Below, piece after piece: positions 13,274-20,862 of a stretch of DNA of 64,000 nucleotides. The notes beneath the pieces are model-generated. The model did no database searches. It was not told the origin of the DNA and saw nothing but the letters and a program-made list of their open reading frames with translations. The DNA is from Chryseobacterium sp. GTDB lineage: Bacteria; Bacteroidota; Bacteroidia; Flavobacteriales; Weeksellaceae. The translations under genes and the position numbers were made by a program. How positions within the stretch are numbered: the first letter of the stretch is position 1; each line of letters starts with the position of its first letter. The stretch spans positions 744,001 through 808,000 of the forward strand of contig NZ_CP044507.1 in NCBI RefSeq assembly GCF_008831505.1. Reading direction: 5' to 3'.

Positions 13274-14401
13274 CTATATAATTAATTGATGATCATTGTG
13301 ATGCGTAATCCCGTACTCCGTTTCGGCAATCATATAATCCACCACGGCTTTCAGGCATCCGGTTTCCTCATAAACCTTCAGTTGCCGGTCGGCGCCGGTT
13401 CCGTTTTTCATAATTTCCCAGGCATATTCCACTTCCTGCCGGCAACCAAGTTCGTCTGCCACATCGTCAATGAACTCCAGTAATTCCTTTAGTAAATCCA
13501 CATAGGGAACACTTGTTTCCTTGCCAAAATCAATAAGATGCGCATGGATACCTTCCTTTGAAGCGCGCCACTTGTTTTCGGTAAGCAGCAGCCGCCGGTA
13601 ACTGCGGAAACTCATGTTCTGCTGGTGAAGTTTGTAAATCTTGGCCACCAGGCACTGCATAATGGCAGCCAGACAAACGGTTTCCTCTATGCGCATCGGC
13701 ATATCGCAAATCCTGAATTCAATGGTAGGGTAGAACGGGTGAACGCGCAAATCCCACCAGATTTTCTTGGCATTGTCTATAGTTCCGGTCTTGATCATGA
13801 GGTTAATATAAGCGTCAAATTCGGCCACACAACTAAAATAGCTGGGGATCCCGGTACGCGGGAATTTTACAAAAACCTGTTGGCGGTACGATTTGAACCC
13901 TGTGTTGCTGCCTACCCAGAAGGGCGAATTGGTGGAAAGGGCGTACACGTGCGGCAGGAAATAACGCATGACATTTTGGATGCGGATACCTTCTTCACGG
14001 TCCGGAATGCCGATGTGCACGTGCAGTCCGAAGATGAGGTTGGAGCGGGCCACATCGCCCAGGTCACTCACAATCTTGTCGTAGCGTTCTGCTTTGGTTA
14101 TGGGATTGTCTTCCCATCGTGAAAAGGGATGTGTGCCGCCGCCGGCTACACGCAGATTGTTTTCGTGTGCCACCTTAATGAGGCGTTTGCGGAGATCAGT
14201 AAGTTCGGCCTTGACTTCCTGGATATTGTTGCAGATGCCGGTTTCCATTTCCACCACGCTTTCGTGCATCTCATGTTTCAGGTGCTCCTCCAGCGTGGCT
14301 TTTCCGCCCTCAATGATTTTGGATACGTGTGAGACCAGGTCGCGGGTTTCGGCGTCAATGATCTGGTATTCCTCTTCGACGCCAATTGTAAATTTATGCA
14401 T
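13274..14401 (-). CDS. carboxylate-amine ligase, GCS2/YbdK family
   Basis: A 375-residue enzyme of the glutamate-cysteine ligase type 2 superfamily. The N-terminus FTIGVEEEYQIID (residues 4-16) is the family signature; further conserved parts are GGGTHPF near 86, LHVHIGIPDREEG near 126, and the C-terminal RICDMPMRIEE near 232. Relatives join glutamate to amino compounds or make amide bonds in ergothioneine and other pathways; the substrate here is not known. It is 35 bases upstream of the GATase-like gene and 57 bases downstream of an ATP-grasp gene, all in one direction, which argues for a common pathway. No truncation is seen. Confidence 0.88.
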   Translation of the reverse strand: MHKFTIGVEEEYQIIDAETRDLVSHVSKIIEGGKATLEEHLKHEMHESVVEMETGICNNIQEVKAELTDLRKRLIKVAHENNLRVAGGGTHPFSRWEDNPITKAERYDKIVSDLGDVARSNLIFGLHVHIGIPDREEGIRIQNVMRYFLPHVYALSTNSPFWVGSNTGFKSYRQQVFVKFPRTGIPSYFSCVAEFDAYINLMIKTGTIDNAKKIWWDLRVHPFYPTIEFRICDMPMRIEETVCLAAIMQCLVAKIYKLHQQNMSFRSYRRLLLTENKWRASKEGIHAHLIDFGKETSVPYVDLLKELLEFIDDVADELGCRQEVEYAWEIMKNGTGADRQLKVYEETGCLKAVVDYMIAETEYGITHHNDHQLII

Positions 14402-14458
14402 GATTTGTGTTTTTTGTGATGCTAATGACTGATTTCAAGAAAGTTGGGATCAGCCGGA

Positions 14459-15418
14459 TTATTTTTTACCAAGCCCATCTTTAACAAAATTTCCCCAGGC
14501 AATATTGGTTTTGCCCGGCACATATTCATTGGCCTTTTCAATGGCCAGTTTTGCGGCATGTTCTACGATCCAGGCGAAGTTTTCCTCGCCTACTGAATTG
14601 CGGTCGGCATCGGGCGCCGGATTGCAGAAGTCGATGGCATAGGGAATTCCGTCCCGAACCGCAAACTCCACTGTGTTGAAATCATAGCCCAGTGCTTTGT
14701 TCATTTTCAGGGTAAGATCCGTAATGGTTTTAAGCAGTTTTTTGCGCTGTGCGCCCTGGGTCTGATGTTCGGTGGCATAGCGCAAATGGTGGGGATTGCG
14801 GGGTTCATAAGGCAGAATGTGCACGTATTTCTGCCCCAGGCAGTACACGCGGTAGTAATCATCAAATACGATTTCTTCCTGAACCATCATTACAAGTTCG
14901 CCGGTTTCGCTCAGCTTCTGCCAAAGGTCCTCCCTGTCGGTGCAGCGGTACACGTTGCGCCAGCCGCCACCGTCATGCGGTTTCATATAGCAGGGGAAAC
15001 CCACATAATCAAAGATGTAATCCCAGTCCAGCGGGAATTTCATATTCCTGAAAGATGTTTCCGAAGTTTCCGCCGGCCTGGAGCTTGAAGGCAGCAGCAC
15101 AGTTTTAGGCAACGGCACACCAATCTTGGACATAAGCGCATTGTTAAAGAACTTCTCATCGGCACTCCACCAGAATGGATTGTTGATGACATAAGTCCCG
15201 CATATGGCAGCATTCTTCAGGTATGCGCGGTAAAATGGGACATCCTGCGAAATCCGGTCTATAATCACGGCATAACCGTAATCGGCGCCCTGTTCAAGTT
15301 TGTCTATCATCACGGGTTCGGCGGTTACTTCACCATTACCCAGTTCGTTTACTTTATTGATGAATTCCCATGGAAAGGTGTCTTCCATCCCGAATAATAT
15401 TCCTACTTTTTTTGCCAT
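14459..15418 (-). CDS. ATP-grasp ligase, RimK-like
   Basis: A 319-residue ATP-grasp protein. A pre-ATP-grasp Rossmann-like part (residues 1-110, with MAKKVGILFGMEDTFPWEF) is followed by FPCYMKPHDGGGWRNV near 150 (ATP lysine and glycine-rich loop), VQEEIVFDDYYRVYCLG near 192, and the metal-binding end in FAVRDGIPYAIDFCNPAPD near 265. It likely forms an amide bond using ATP. It is the fourth gene in the minus-strand ligase series, followed closely by the GCS2 gene. The upstream gap to the esterase holds a decayed gene, so a promoter probably lies in 15419-15520. Confidence 0.85.
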   Translation of the reverse strand: MAKKVGILFGMEDTFPWEFINKVNELGNGEVTAEPVMIDKLEQGADYGYAVIIDRISQDVPFYRAYLKNAAICGTYVINNPFWWSADEKFFNNALMSKIGVPLPKTVLLPSSSRPAETSETSFRNMKFPLDWDYIFDYVGFPCYMKPHDGGGWRNVYRCTDREDLWQKLSETGELVMMVQEEIVFDDYYRVYCLGQKYVHILPYEPRNPHHLRYATEHQTQGAQRKKLLKTITDLTLKMNKALGYDFNTVEFAVRDGIPYAIDFCNPAPDADRNSVGEENFAWIVEHAAKLAIEKANEYVPGKTNIAWGNFVKDGLGKK

Positions 15419-15526
15419 AATATTTGTGTTTTAGGTTTATTTTATTTGTTCGAATGTTCGAATTTTTGAGGGGTTTGAGCGTTTATGAAGGAGTTGAAAA
15501 AAAATTGTAATCAACTTTCCGCTCCG

Positions 15527-15921
15527 TTATTGTTTTTTGTATTTAAAGCATTTTAGGTCGATTGTTTTTAAATATTCAATAAAATTCCTAATCTTCACGC
15601 ATAATACTTCATGTCTTTGTAAAAGGTCAGTAAGTTCTTTTTTAGTTATGAATTCCTGATTATTCGCTCTCTAAAGTTGCGATCTGATTCCCCAGGCTGA
15701 ACCTCTGCTGATGTAGAGTGTTTGATTAAACTCTGCATTGTCTTCACGTTCAAATCTTTCAGCAATATTGTCCGTCACTGAACTGCTTGCGGCTTTCATC
15801 TGACTTCTTAATCTTTCATCCGACTTAAAACATCTCGGTCTGTAATTCTACATTCCTCCCTGCTAAATTCCCGCGCGGTCTGCCATATCTCAAGATCTTC
15901 AAACCTGCTTATCGTTGCCAT
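15527..15921 (-). pseudogene. decayed four-helix-bundle (S23-type) protein gene
   Basis: From ATG 15921 the frame begins MATISRFEDLEIWQTAREF, the usual start of the small four-helix-bundle family often found in 23S rRNA intervening sequences and elsewhere. It stops after 37 codons. In a second frame the family continues with SDERLRSQMKAASSSVTDNI, then IAERFERE and LYISRGSA, an in-frame stop after RSQL, and then FITKKELTDLL up to YLKTIDLK. At least one frameshift (near 15810) and one nonsense codon make it nonfunctional. It lies between two ligase-cluster genes. This accounts for most of the 585-base gap at 15419-16003. Confidence 0.8.
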
Positions 15922-16003
15922 CTGTTTTAATTTCAGTGAATGAGAACTTCCTATTATCATTTTTGAAAACAAATTCACATCATCAAACTTCCTCCAGCCT
16001 GTT

Positions 16004-16717
16004 TCATCCAAAAAACCTTCCCACAAACGTAGGAAATACCATACGCCAAAGTGGCCAGTCGTGCGAAATCCACTTTTGCTCGTCGTACCAGTGATCAATC
16101 TGTTTCTCACTGAGTATAGCGGACATTTCCCGTGTCTGTTCCAGACAGATGTCCTGGTCCGAGGTGCTTAAAACTATGTGCATATGTCTGTATTTCCAGG
16201 CTTCATCATAAGGTACAAACTCACGCGGACAGTTGAAGTAGACAAGGTTACTGTTGTAACCGTCCATAAAATTCCGGATGGTAAAAGCGCCGCTAAGGCA
16301 GAACAGATGCGAAACGAGATCCGGACGCCGGAAGGCCAGGTTTGCCGCATGATAGCCGCCAAAACTCGCACCTGCCAGCGCCACCCTTGCGGTCTGATGT
16401 GACTTTTGGATAAAAGGAATGAATTCGAGGCTCATAAACTGCACCCAAAGGTCATAGATATAGATCCTGTCCTGGGGACTCAGGGTTTTATCATAGAGGC
16501 TTTCGGAGTCCAGGGTTTCAATATTGTAGAGTTTTACCTTGCCGCTGCTCACCAGAAAATCGATGCTTTCATTCAGCTTAAAGTCATGATTCTGGGTGTA
16601 TGAGCCGCGGGATGTGGGAAACATAAGAATGGGATAACCATAATGTCCTGTCACTTCTACCTTCAGGCTCATGCCCAGGATATGAGAGTAGTAATCTGTA
16701 TGTTCGGTGCTGGTCAT
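16004..16717 (-). CDS. alpha/beta-hydrolase-fold esterase
   Basis: A 237-residue cytosolic esterase-like protein (no signal peptide). The nucleophile elbow GASFGGYHAAN lies near residue 118, an acid is likely in STSDQDICLEQ near 185, and the histidine is in WISHDWPLWR near 220, giving a plausible Ser-Asp-His triad. The N-terminus includes YPILMFPTSRGSY, typical of the esterase D-like putative esterases found beside ATP-grasp ligases in Bacteroidota. Within the cluster it could release or transesterify the ligase product (inference). It is 55 bases downstream of an ATP-grasp gene and co-directional with it. Confidence 0.82.
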   Translation of the reverse strand: MTSTEHTDYYSHILGMSLKVEVTGHYGYPILMFPTSRGSYTQNHDFKLNESIDFLVSSGKVKLYNIETLDSESLYDKTLSPQDRIYIYDLWVQFMSLEFIPFIQKSHQTARVALAGASFGGYHAANLAFRRPDLVSHLFCLSGAFTIRNFMDGYNSNLVYFNCPREFVPYDEAWKYRHMHIVLSTSDQDICLEQTREMSAILSEKQIDHWYDEQKWISHDWPLWRMVFPTFVGRFFG

Positions 16718-16772
16718 ATCATTTGTTTTAAGCAGATGGCTAACGGATTATATAACTTATGAGCATCATTGT

Positions 16773-17984
16773 TTATGAAGTCGGTTTGTCTTTTGGCGGT
16801 ATAACCGAGAGGTACTGGCTGGTCACTTTCTCAGCGGTTTCATCCAGACACTTCCTCACCAGTTGGTCGTCGTTGGACCTGTATACAATTCCGATATGGT
16901 TTTCAATAGGGAGAAACTTGTACACGGCATCGCACATAAATTCGGCATACTCCGGATTTCTTTTATTTGTAAGTGCCACCAGGAGACCAGAGGCAAAAGC
17001 GGTAGGTTTCTGAATTTGATAAGGTATGTTTTTAAGCAGATGATCCTCCATACGGGCCCATTCACGCCAGATATTGATGCCTGTTGAGGCCTCCACCAAG
17101 TCCGGAATGTGCGCACCGCCCACACGTGACGAAGTTTCCAGAAAGTACCATTTGCCGTCTGCTTTACCTTTTATAAACTCACTGTGTGTAGCACCGTTCA
17201 TAAGTCCGAATCCCAAAAGCAGTTTTCTGTTCAGTGCTTCCAGTTCTTTAAAGTCCTTTGTTGTGTGGTTCAGTGTCTGCGAACGGAATACACCACCATC
17301 ATGAGCAACCTGCATAGGTGGCGAGAGGTATTTGGAAGCGGATGTGAAAAGCACTTTGCCCTGATAGGTAAGGCTATCTACATGATAGACATCGCCGGGT
17401 TTAAAGCTTTCCAGCAGAAACAAATATCTTTCTTCCCCCAGACTATTGACGGTTTCCCATAAATGGTCACGGTCACTTATTTTCTTGATTCCGGTAGCTG
17501 AAGCTTCCGAGCGGGGCTTCAGTACCCACGGGCCCGCCACTTTGGCAACGAAACCGTTTATTTCGTCATCATTGAAAATAGCGGTGAATTCCGGTACACT
17601 GATATTATTGTGCAGAGCGCGCTGCCGCATGGCCAGTTTGTCGCGGAAATAGCGGTGCGTGGTTTGACCCATGCCCGGAATGCGGAAATTTTCCCGTATA
17701 AGTGCTGCTTTCTCTACATCATAATCATCCAACGCCACCACGGCATCCACTTTTGTACTCCGCATCAGATGTGAGAAACCCTGCACAAGATGGTCCAGAT
17801 TCCAGACTGAATAGCTTTCTTCCTTCATGTAAAAAGATTCAGTAATCGCATGCCAGGGCCAGGCCCTGTCTTTCAGATGTTCTGAGGTAATCAGAATAAC
17901 CTTATTGCCCAGCAGATGGAGTTCGTCCATGAAATCGAACCCCTTGAAATAACAGGAAATGCAGACAATCGTTTTTGTTTCCAT
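16773..17984 (-). CDS. ATP-grasp domain protein (carbamoyl-phosphate synthase L/PurK-like)
   Basis: A 403-residue enzyme. The N-terminal pre-ATP-grasp part (residues 1-110) has VDAVVALDDYDVEKAALI near 92; RDKLAMRQRALHNN near 122 leads to the ATP-grasp core GPWVLKPRSEASATGIKKI near 155; the metal site is in KWYFLETSSRVGGAHIPDLV near 285. This is the pattern of biotin-carboxylase-like ATP-grasp ligases that activate carboxylates, including L-amino-acid ligases. It is the first gene of the ligase series; a 139-base AT-rich gap upstream should carry the promoter, although no clear TAnnTTTG box is seen there. Substrate unknown. Confidence 0.85.
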   Translation of the reverse strand: METKTIVCISCYFKGFDFMDELHLLGNKVILITSEHLKDRAWPWHAITESFYMKEESYSVWNLDHLVQGFSHLMRSTKVDAVVALDDYDVEKAALIRENFRIPGMGQTTHRYFRDKLAMRQRALHNNISVPEFTAIFNDDEINGFVAKVAGPWVLKPRSEASATGIKKISDRDHLWETVNSLGEERYLFLLESFKPGDVYHVDSLTYQGKVLFTSASKYLSPPMQVAHDGGVFRSQTLNHTTKDFKELEALNRKLLLGFGLMNGATHSEFIKGKADGKWYFLETSSRVGGAHIPDLVEASTGINIWREWARMEDHLLKNIPYQIQKPTAFASGLLVALTNKRNPEYAEFMCDAVYKFLPIENHIGIVYRSNDDQLVRKCLDETAEKVTSQYLSVIPPKDKPTS

Positions 17985-18123
17985 GTGCAGTGTTTTACTG
18001 AAATGACTGAAATAAACGAAATAAAATAACCGTTTATATTTTAAATCACCACCTTTTTACCTGAAAACATGCTGATTTATAAATATATCAATAATACTGC
18101 TTTTTTTTAAATTATGGAAGCAG

Positions 18124-19545
18124 TTAACTTATATTTTCCATAAAGTTAATGAGCAGCTGTACGCCGTAACCCGTGGCGGCTTTTTCTTTGGCGTAGGGAA
18201 CAGACCCGAAAGCAACCCCTGCAATATCCAGGTGTGCCCAACTTGGGTGGCCACCGGTGAACTGTTCCAGAAATTTGGCGGCTACAATACAGTCACCAAC
18301 GGGTTTCAGCGATATGTTCTTGAAATCGGCAACATCTGACTGAAAATCGTCTAACCAGACATCCCACATGGGCATGTTCCAGAGGCGTTGATTGGTACGG
18401 TCACCCGCCTCCTGAAGGCGAGCTCCCAGTGAAAGGTCATTTGTAAATAGAGCGCCGCAGGTTCCGCCAAACATCCGTACCGAACTGCCGGTAAGAGTAG
18501 CCAGGTCGATCATGATATCGGTTTTGTAATTTTCCGCCAGATATGAAAGTCCGTCGGCAAGGGTCATGCGGCCTTCGGCATCGGTGTTGATGACTTCAAT
18601 GGTCTTACCGTTATAAGTGCGTACCACGTCACTTGGAACATAGGCGCTGGCCGAAACGGCATTGTCGGTTACCGGAAGGACCGCGATAATATTTACAGGT
18701 AAATTTCTCTCGGCTGCCGTGATCAAGGCACCAATAACTGCAGTAGCACCGCCCATATCGGATTTCATGTAATGGAGATTGTCGGATGATTTGATGGAAA
18801 TACCGCCGGTATCGAAAAGGACGCATTTGCCTACCAGTCCAATTGTTTTTGCATCCGCTACGCCACAATTATATTGAAGAATGGTAAATGCACAATCCTG
18901 GGCACTGCCCTGGTTTACAGACAGAAATGCACCCAAGCCCAGTTTCTCACATTCTTCCCGGTTAAAGACCGTTTTCTTCAGTCCATATTTCTCAGATATT
19001 TCAGAGAGAAACTGTGTTAAGTGATGCACCTTTTTATGGTTCTGAGGTTTGTTCAGCCATTCCCGACAGGCAAATTCGCCTTCGCATAAAGCCATAACTT
19101 CCACTTGAACAGTATCAGGCAGGTAGGTGTCTGCATCGCAAATTAACTGGAAGTGTTCAGCAAGAAACGGATGCTGGCTATTGAAGGGATATTCATAGGT
19201 GCCCAGGAAGAGGCCGGTAATCACAGTTTTAATATTATCATTCGATTGGTTGAGGTAGGTGAGTTGTGTAGGCTCAGATTTTATTTTGTTCCGGAAACTC
19301 CACGAAAACCGGGCTGCGGTTTCCTGCACTTCATAGTCCTTAGGGTCATTGCCAAGACCTATGAAGAAGGTCACTTTATTATCACTGACCGTAGTGAAAG
19401 TTTCCTCTTTCTTAGCTGAAAACTGGTCACCGGTGGATTTTTGATAAGGTTTACCGTGTTCTTTCCACTGCTGTTCGGTTACGAAAATAAAGTGTTGCCT
19501 GATGTTTTTTTGGTCACCGGCCTGTTTTTTAATAGTAATATTCAT
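18124..19545 (-). CDS. leucyl aminopeptidase family protein (M17)
   Basis: A 473-residue cytosolic M17 metallopeptidase. The C-terminal catalytic half shows FDTGGISIKSSDN near residue 240, MKSDMGGATAV near 255 and the signature NTDAEGRMTLAD near 318, which hold the di-metal ligands and the catalytic lysine and arginine. The N-terminal half is divergent, as usual for Bacteroidota members. I start it at ATG 19545 (MNITIKKQAG): the longer frame to 19695 would overlap the esterase gene by more than 130 bases. It follows that esterase by 13 bases, so they form an operon. Its place beside peptide-ligase-type genes suggests turnover of the same class of product (inference). Confidence 0.88.
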   Translation of the reverse strand: MNITIKKQAGDQKNIRQHFIFVTEQQWKEHGKPYQKSTGDQFSAKKEETFTTVSDNKVTFFIGLGNDPKDYEVQETAARFSWSFRNKIKSEPTQLTYLNQSNDNIKTVITGLFLGTYEYPFNSQHPFLAEHFQLICDADTYLPDTVQVEVMALCEGEFACREWLNKPQNHKKVHHLTQFLSEISEKYGLKKTVFNREECEKLGLGAFLSVNQGSAQDCAFTILQYNCGVADAKTIGLVGKCVLFDTGGISIKSSDNLHYMKSDMGGATAVIGALITAAERNLPVNIIAVLPVTDNAVSASAYVPSDVVRTYNGKTIEVINTDAEGRMTLADGLSYLAENYKTDIMIDLATLTGSSVRMFGGTCGALFTNDLSLGARLQEAGDRTNQRLWNMPMWDVWLDDFQSDVADFKNISLKPVGDCIVAAKFLEQFTGGHPSWAHLDIAGVAFGSVPYAKEKAATGYGVQLLINFMENIS

Positions 19546-19558
19546 GAATGATCGATAG

Positions 19559-20695
19559 TTATAAATTCTCTGTGTCTGTATTCGCAGCTGATGCCGCTTT
19601 TTCGGCAAATTCTTTTGGATCGTCACCGGAATCAAAGAAAAGCCATTCCACGGCCCGCGGAAATTCCTGCGACCAGTAAAATTCCTGATGTGCACCTTCC
19701 GGGTTGAAGCTCATCCTGAATTCAAACTGGACGGAGTACTGATTCTCCGACCATTCCATGCGCTTTTCAAATTCCTTCATCCGCTCCGCCATCTCCCCAC
19801 CTTCCTTCAGTCCTCCATACATGTAGATCCTGGTTTTGTAGGGCGATTTAAAGTTCATCATCGGGAAATCATAATCGGGGTTTACCCAAAGCGAGGGAGA
19901 GAAAATCATCAGTTTGGAATAAACCTCCGGATAGAGAAATCCACCATATATGCTGATAAGGCCACCCAGCGAGCTGCCGCCAATTCCCGTGAATTCGCGC
20001 TCCGGTTGGGTACGGTACATTTGGTCTATATAAGGTTTAAGGGTGTCGGCGAGAAAACGTATGTATTTTTTACCTTCCGCATCTTCAGCAAGAGCATGGG
20101 GCTCCAGGATGTACTCGTTGATGCGGTCCTGACGGCCGTTTTCAATGGCAATGATGATGACTTCGCCGCGGCCGTATTCTGCCAGAAGAGATAATTTCCT
20201 GTCTATTTCCCAGTTTCCGAATTCAGACCCTTCGTGGAACAGGTTCTGTGCGTCCTGAAGATAAAGAACAGGGTAGCGGCGGTTGCTTTTATAATAATTA
20301 TAGGGAAGCAATGCCCAAATCTTGCGGGTTTTCTGTAGCTGGGGTATGGCAAATTCATCACTGATAAGTTCAATAACAGGAAAATATTCTTTTTTGAAAG
20401 GAGCCCAGTTTTCACGCCATTTCTCAACAATGTCTTCTGTTTCTTCAGCTTTTTGGATCTTTCGGTTATGCGTGATATTGCCGTAACGGTCAATTTCTAC
20501 ATTTTCCCAGCCGCCTTTTGTAAATTTATATTCTATGTTCTCCGGCAGAAGGTGGTCCGGAATGTCTATGGTGTATTTGCCATCAGCCAGGAGCTCCAGC
20601 TGAAAGTCCCCATCACGGGGATCCCAGTTGTTGAAGTTGCCGGTAATATAGACAGGCCGGCTGTCTTTTTCGGCAGAAATAAGGTTGAATTTCAT
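19559..20695 (-). CDS. esterase with N-terminal CBM48-like domain
   Basis: A 378-residue protein with two parts. Residues 1-85 resemble the glycogen-binding/E-set domains of the AMPK-beta/CBM48 type (VYITGNFNNWDPRDGDFQL, then IEYKFTKGGWENVE). Residues 110-365 are an esterase D-type alpha/beta hydrolase: YPVLYLQDAQNLFHEGSEFG near 140, nucleophile GGSSLGGLISIYGG near 243, histidine in PEGAHQEFYWSQEFP near 340. No signal peptide is seen. It diverges from glgB across a short intergenic region and the domain could bring it to glucans, but its partner downstream is an aminopeptidase; substrate unknown. Confidence 0.82.
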   Translation of the reverse strand: MKFNLISAEKDSRPVYITGNFNNWDPRDGDFQLELLADGKYTIDIPDHLLPENIEYKFTKGGWENVEIDRYGNITHNRKIQKAEETEDIVEKWRENWAPFKKEYFPVIELISDEFAIPQLQKTRKIWALLPYNYYKSNRRYPVLYLQDAQNLFHEGSEFGNWEIDRKLSLLAEYGRGEVIIIAIENGRQDRINEYILEPHALAEDAEGKKYIRFLADTLKPYIDQMYRTQPEREFTGIGGSSLGGLISIYGGFLYPEVYSKLMIFSPSLWVNPDYDFPMMNFKSPYKTRIYMYGGLKEGGEMAERMKEFEKRMEWSENQYSVQFEFRMSFNPEGAHQEFYWSQEFPRAVEWLFFDSGDDPKEFAEKAASAANTDTENL

Positions 20696-20713
20696 CAGCT
20701 GCTGTTACAGTTT

Positions 20714-20721
20714 CAAAAGTA
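20714..20721 (-). promoter_or_regulatory. candidate -7 box for the esterase-aminopeptidase operon
   Basis: TACTTTTG on the minus strand fits TAnnTTTG and lies 18 bases before the esterase ATG. No convincing -33 element is seen. Confidence 0.4.
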
Positions 20722-20800
20722 AAGATAAAAAACCGTTGCAGAAGATGATGCTGTTTGTTAGCACATCTCAGTTTTGCAGCAAAACCTGGAAATTTTAATG

Positions 20801-20808
20801 TATTTTTG
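20801..20808 (+). promoter_or_regulatory. candidate -7 box for glgB
   Basis: TATTTTTG matches TAnnTTTG, 54 bases before ATG 20863. A TTTG at 20773-20776 is 24 bases upstream, slightly longer than the usual spacing. Confidence 0.4.
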
Positions 20809-20862
20809 AAAGAAATACTTCAAACCGGTTTACGGCCTTTCAGCAACCCTAGTACTATAATT

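Noticed and set aside
12447-13289. Long plus-strand open frame (280 codons) antisense to the GATase-like gene
   Set aside because: Mirror frame of a well-supported gene, with no family motif.
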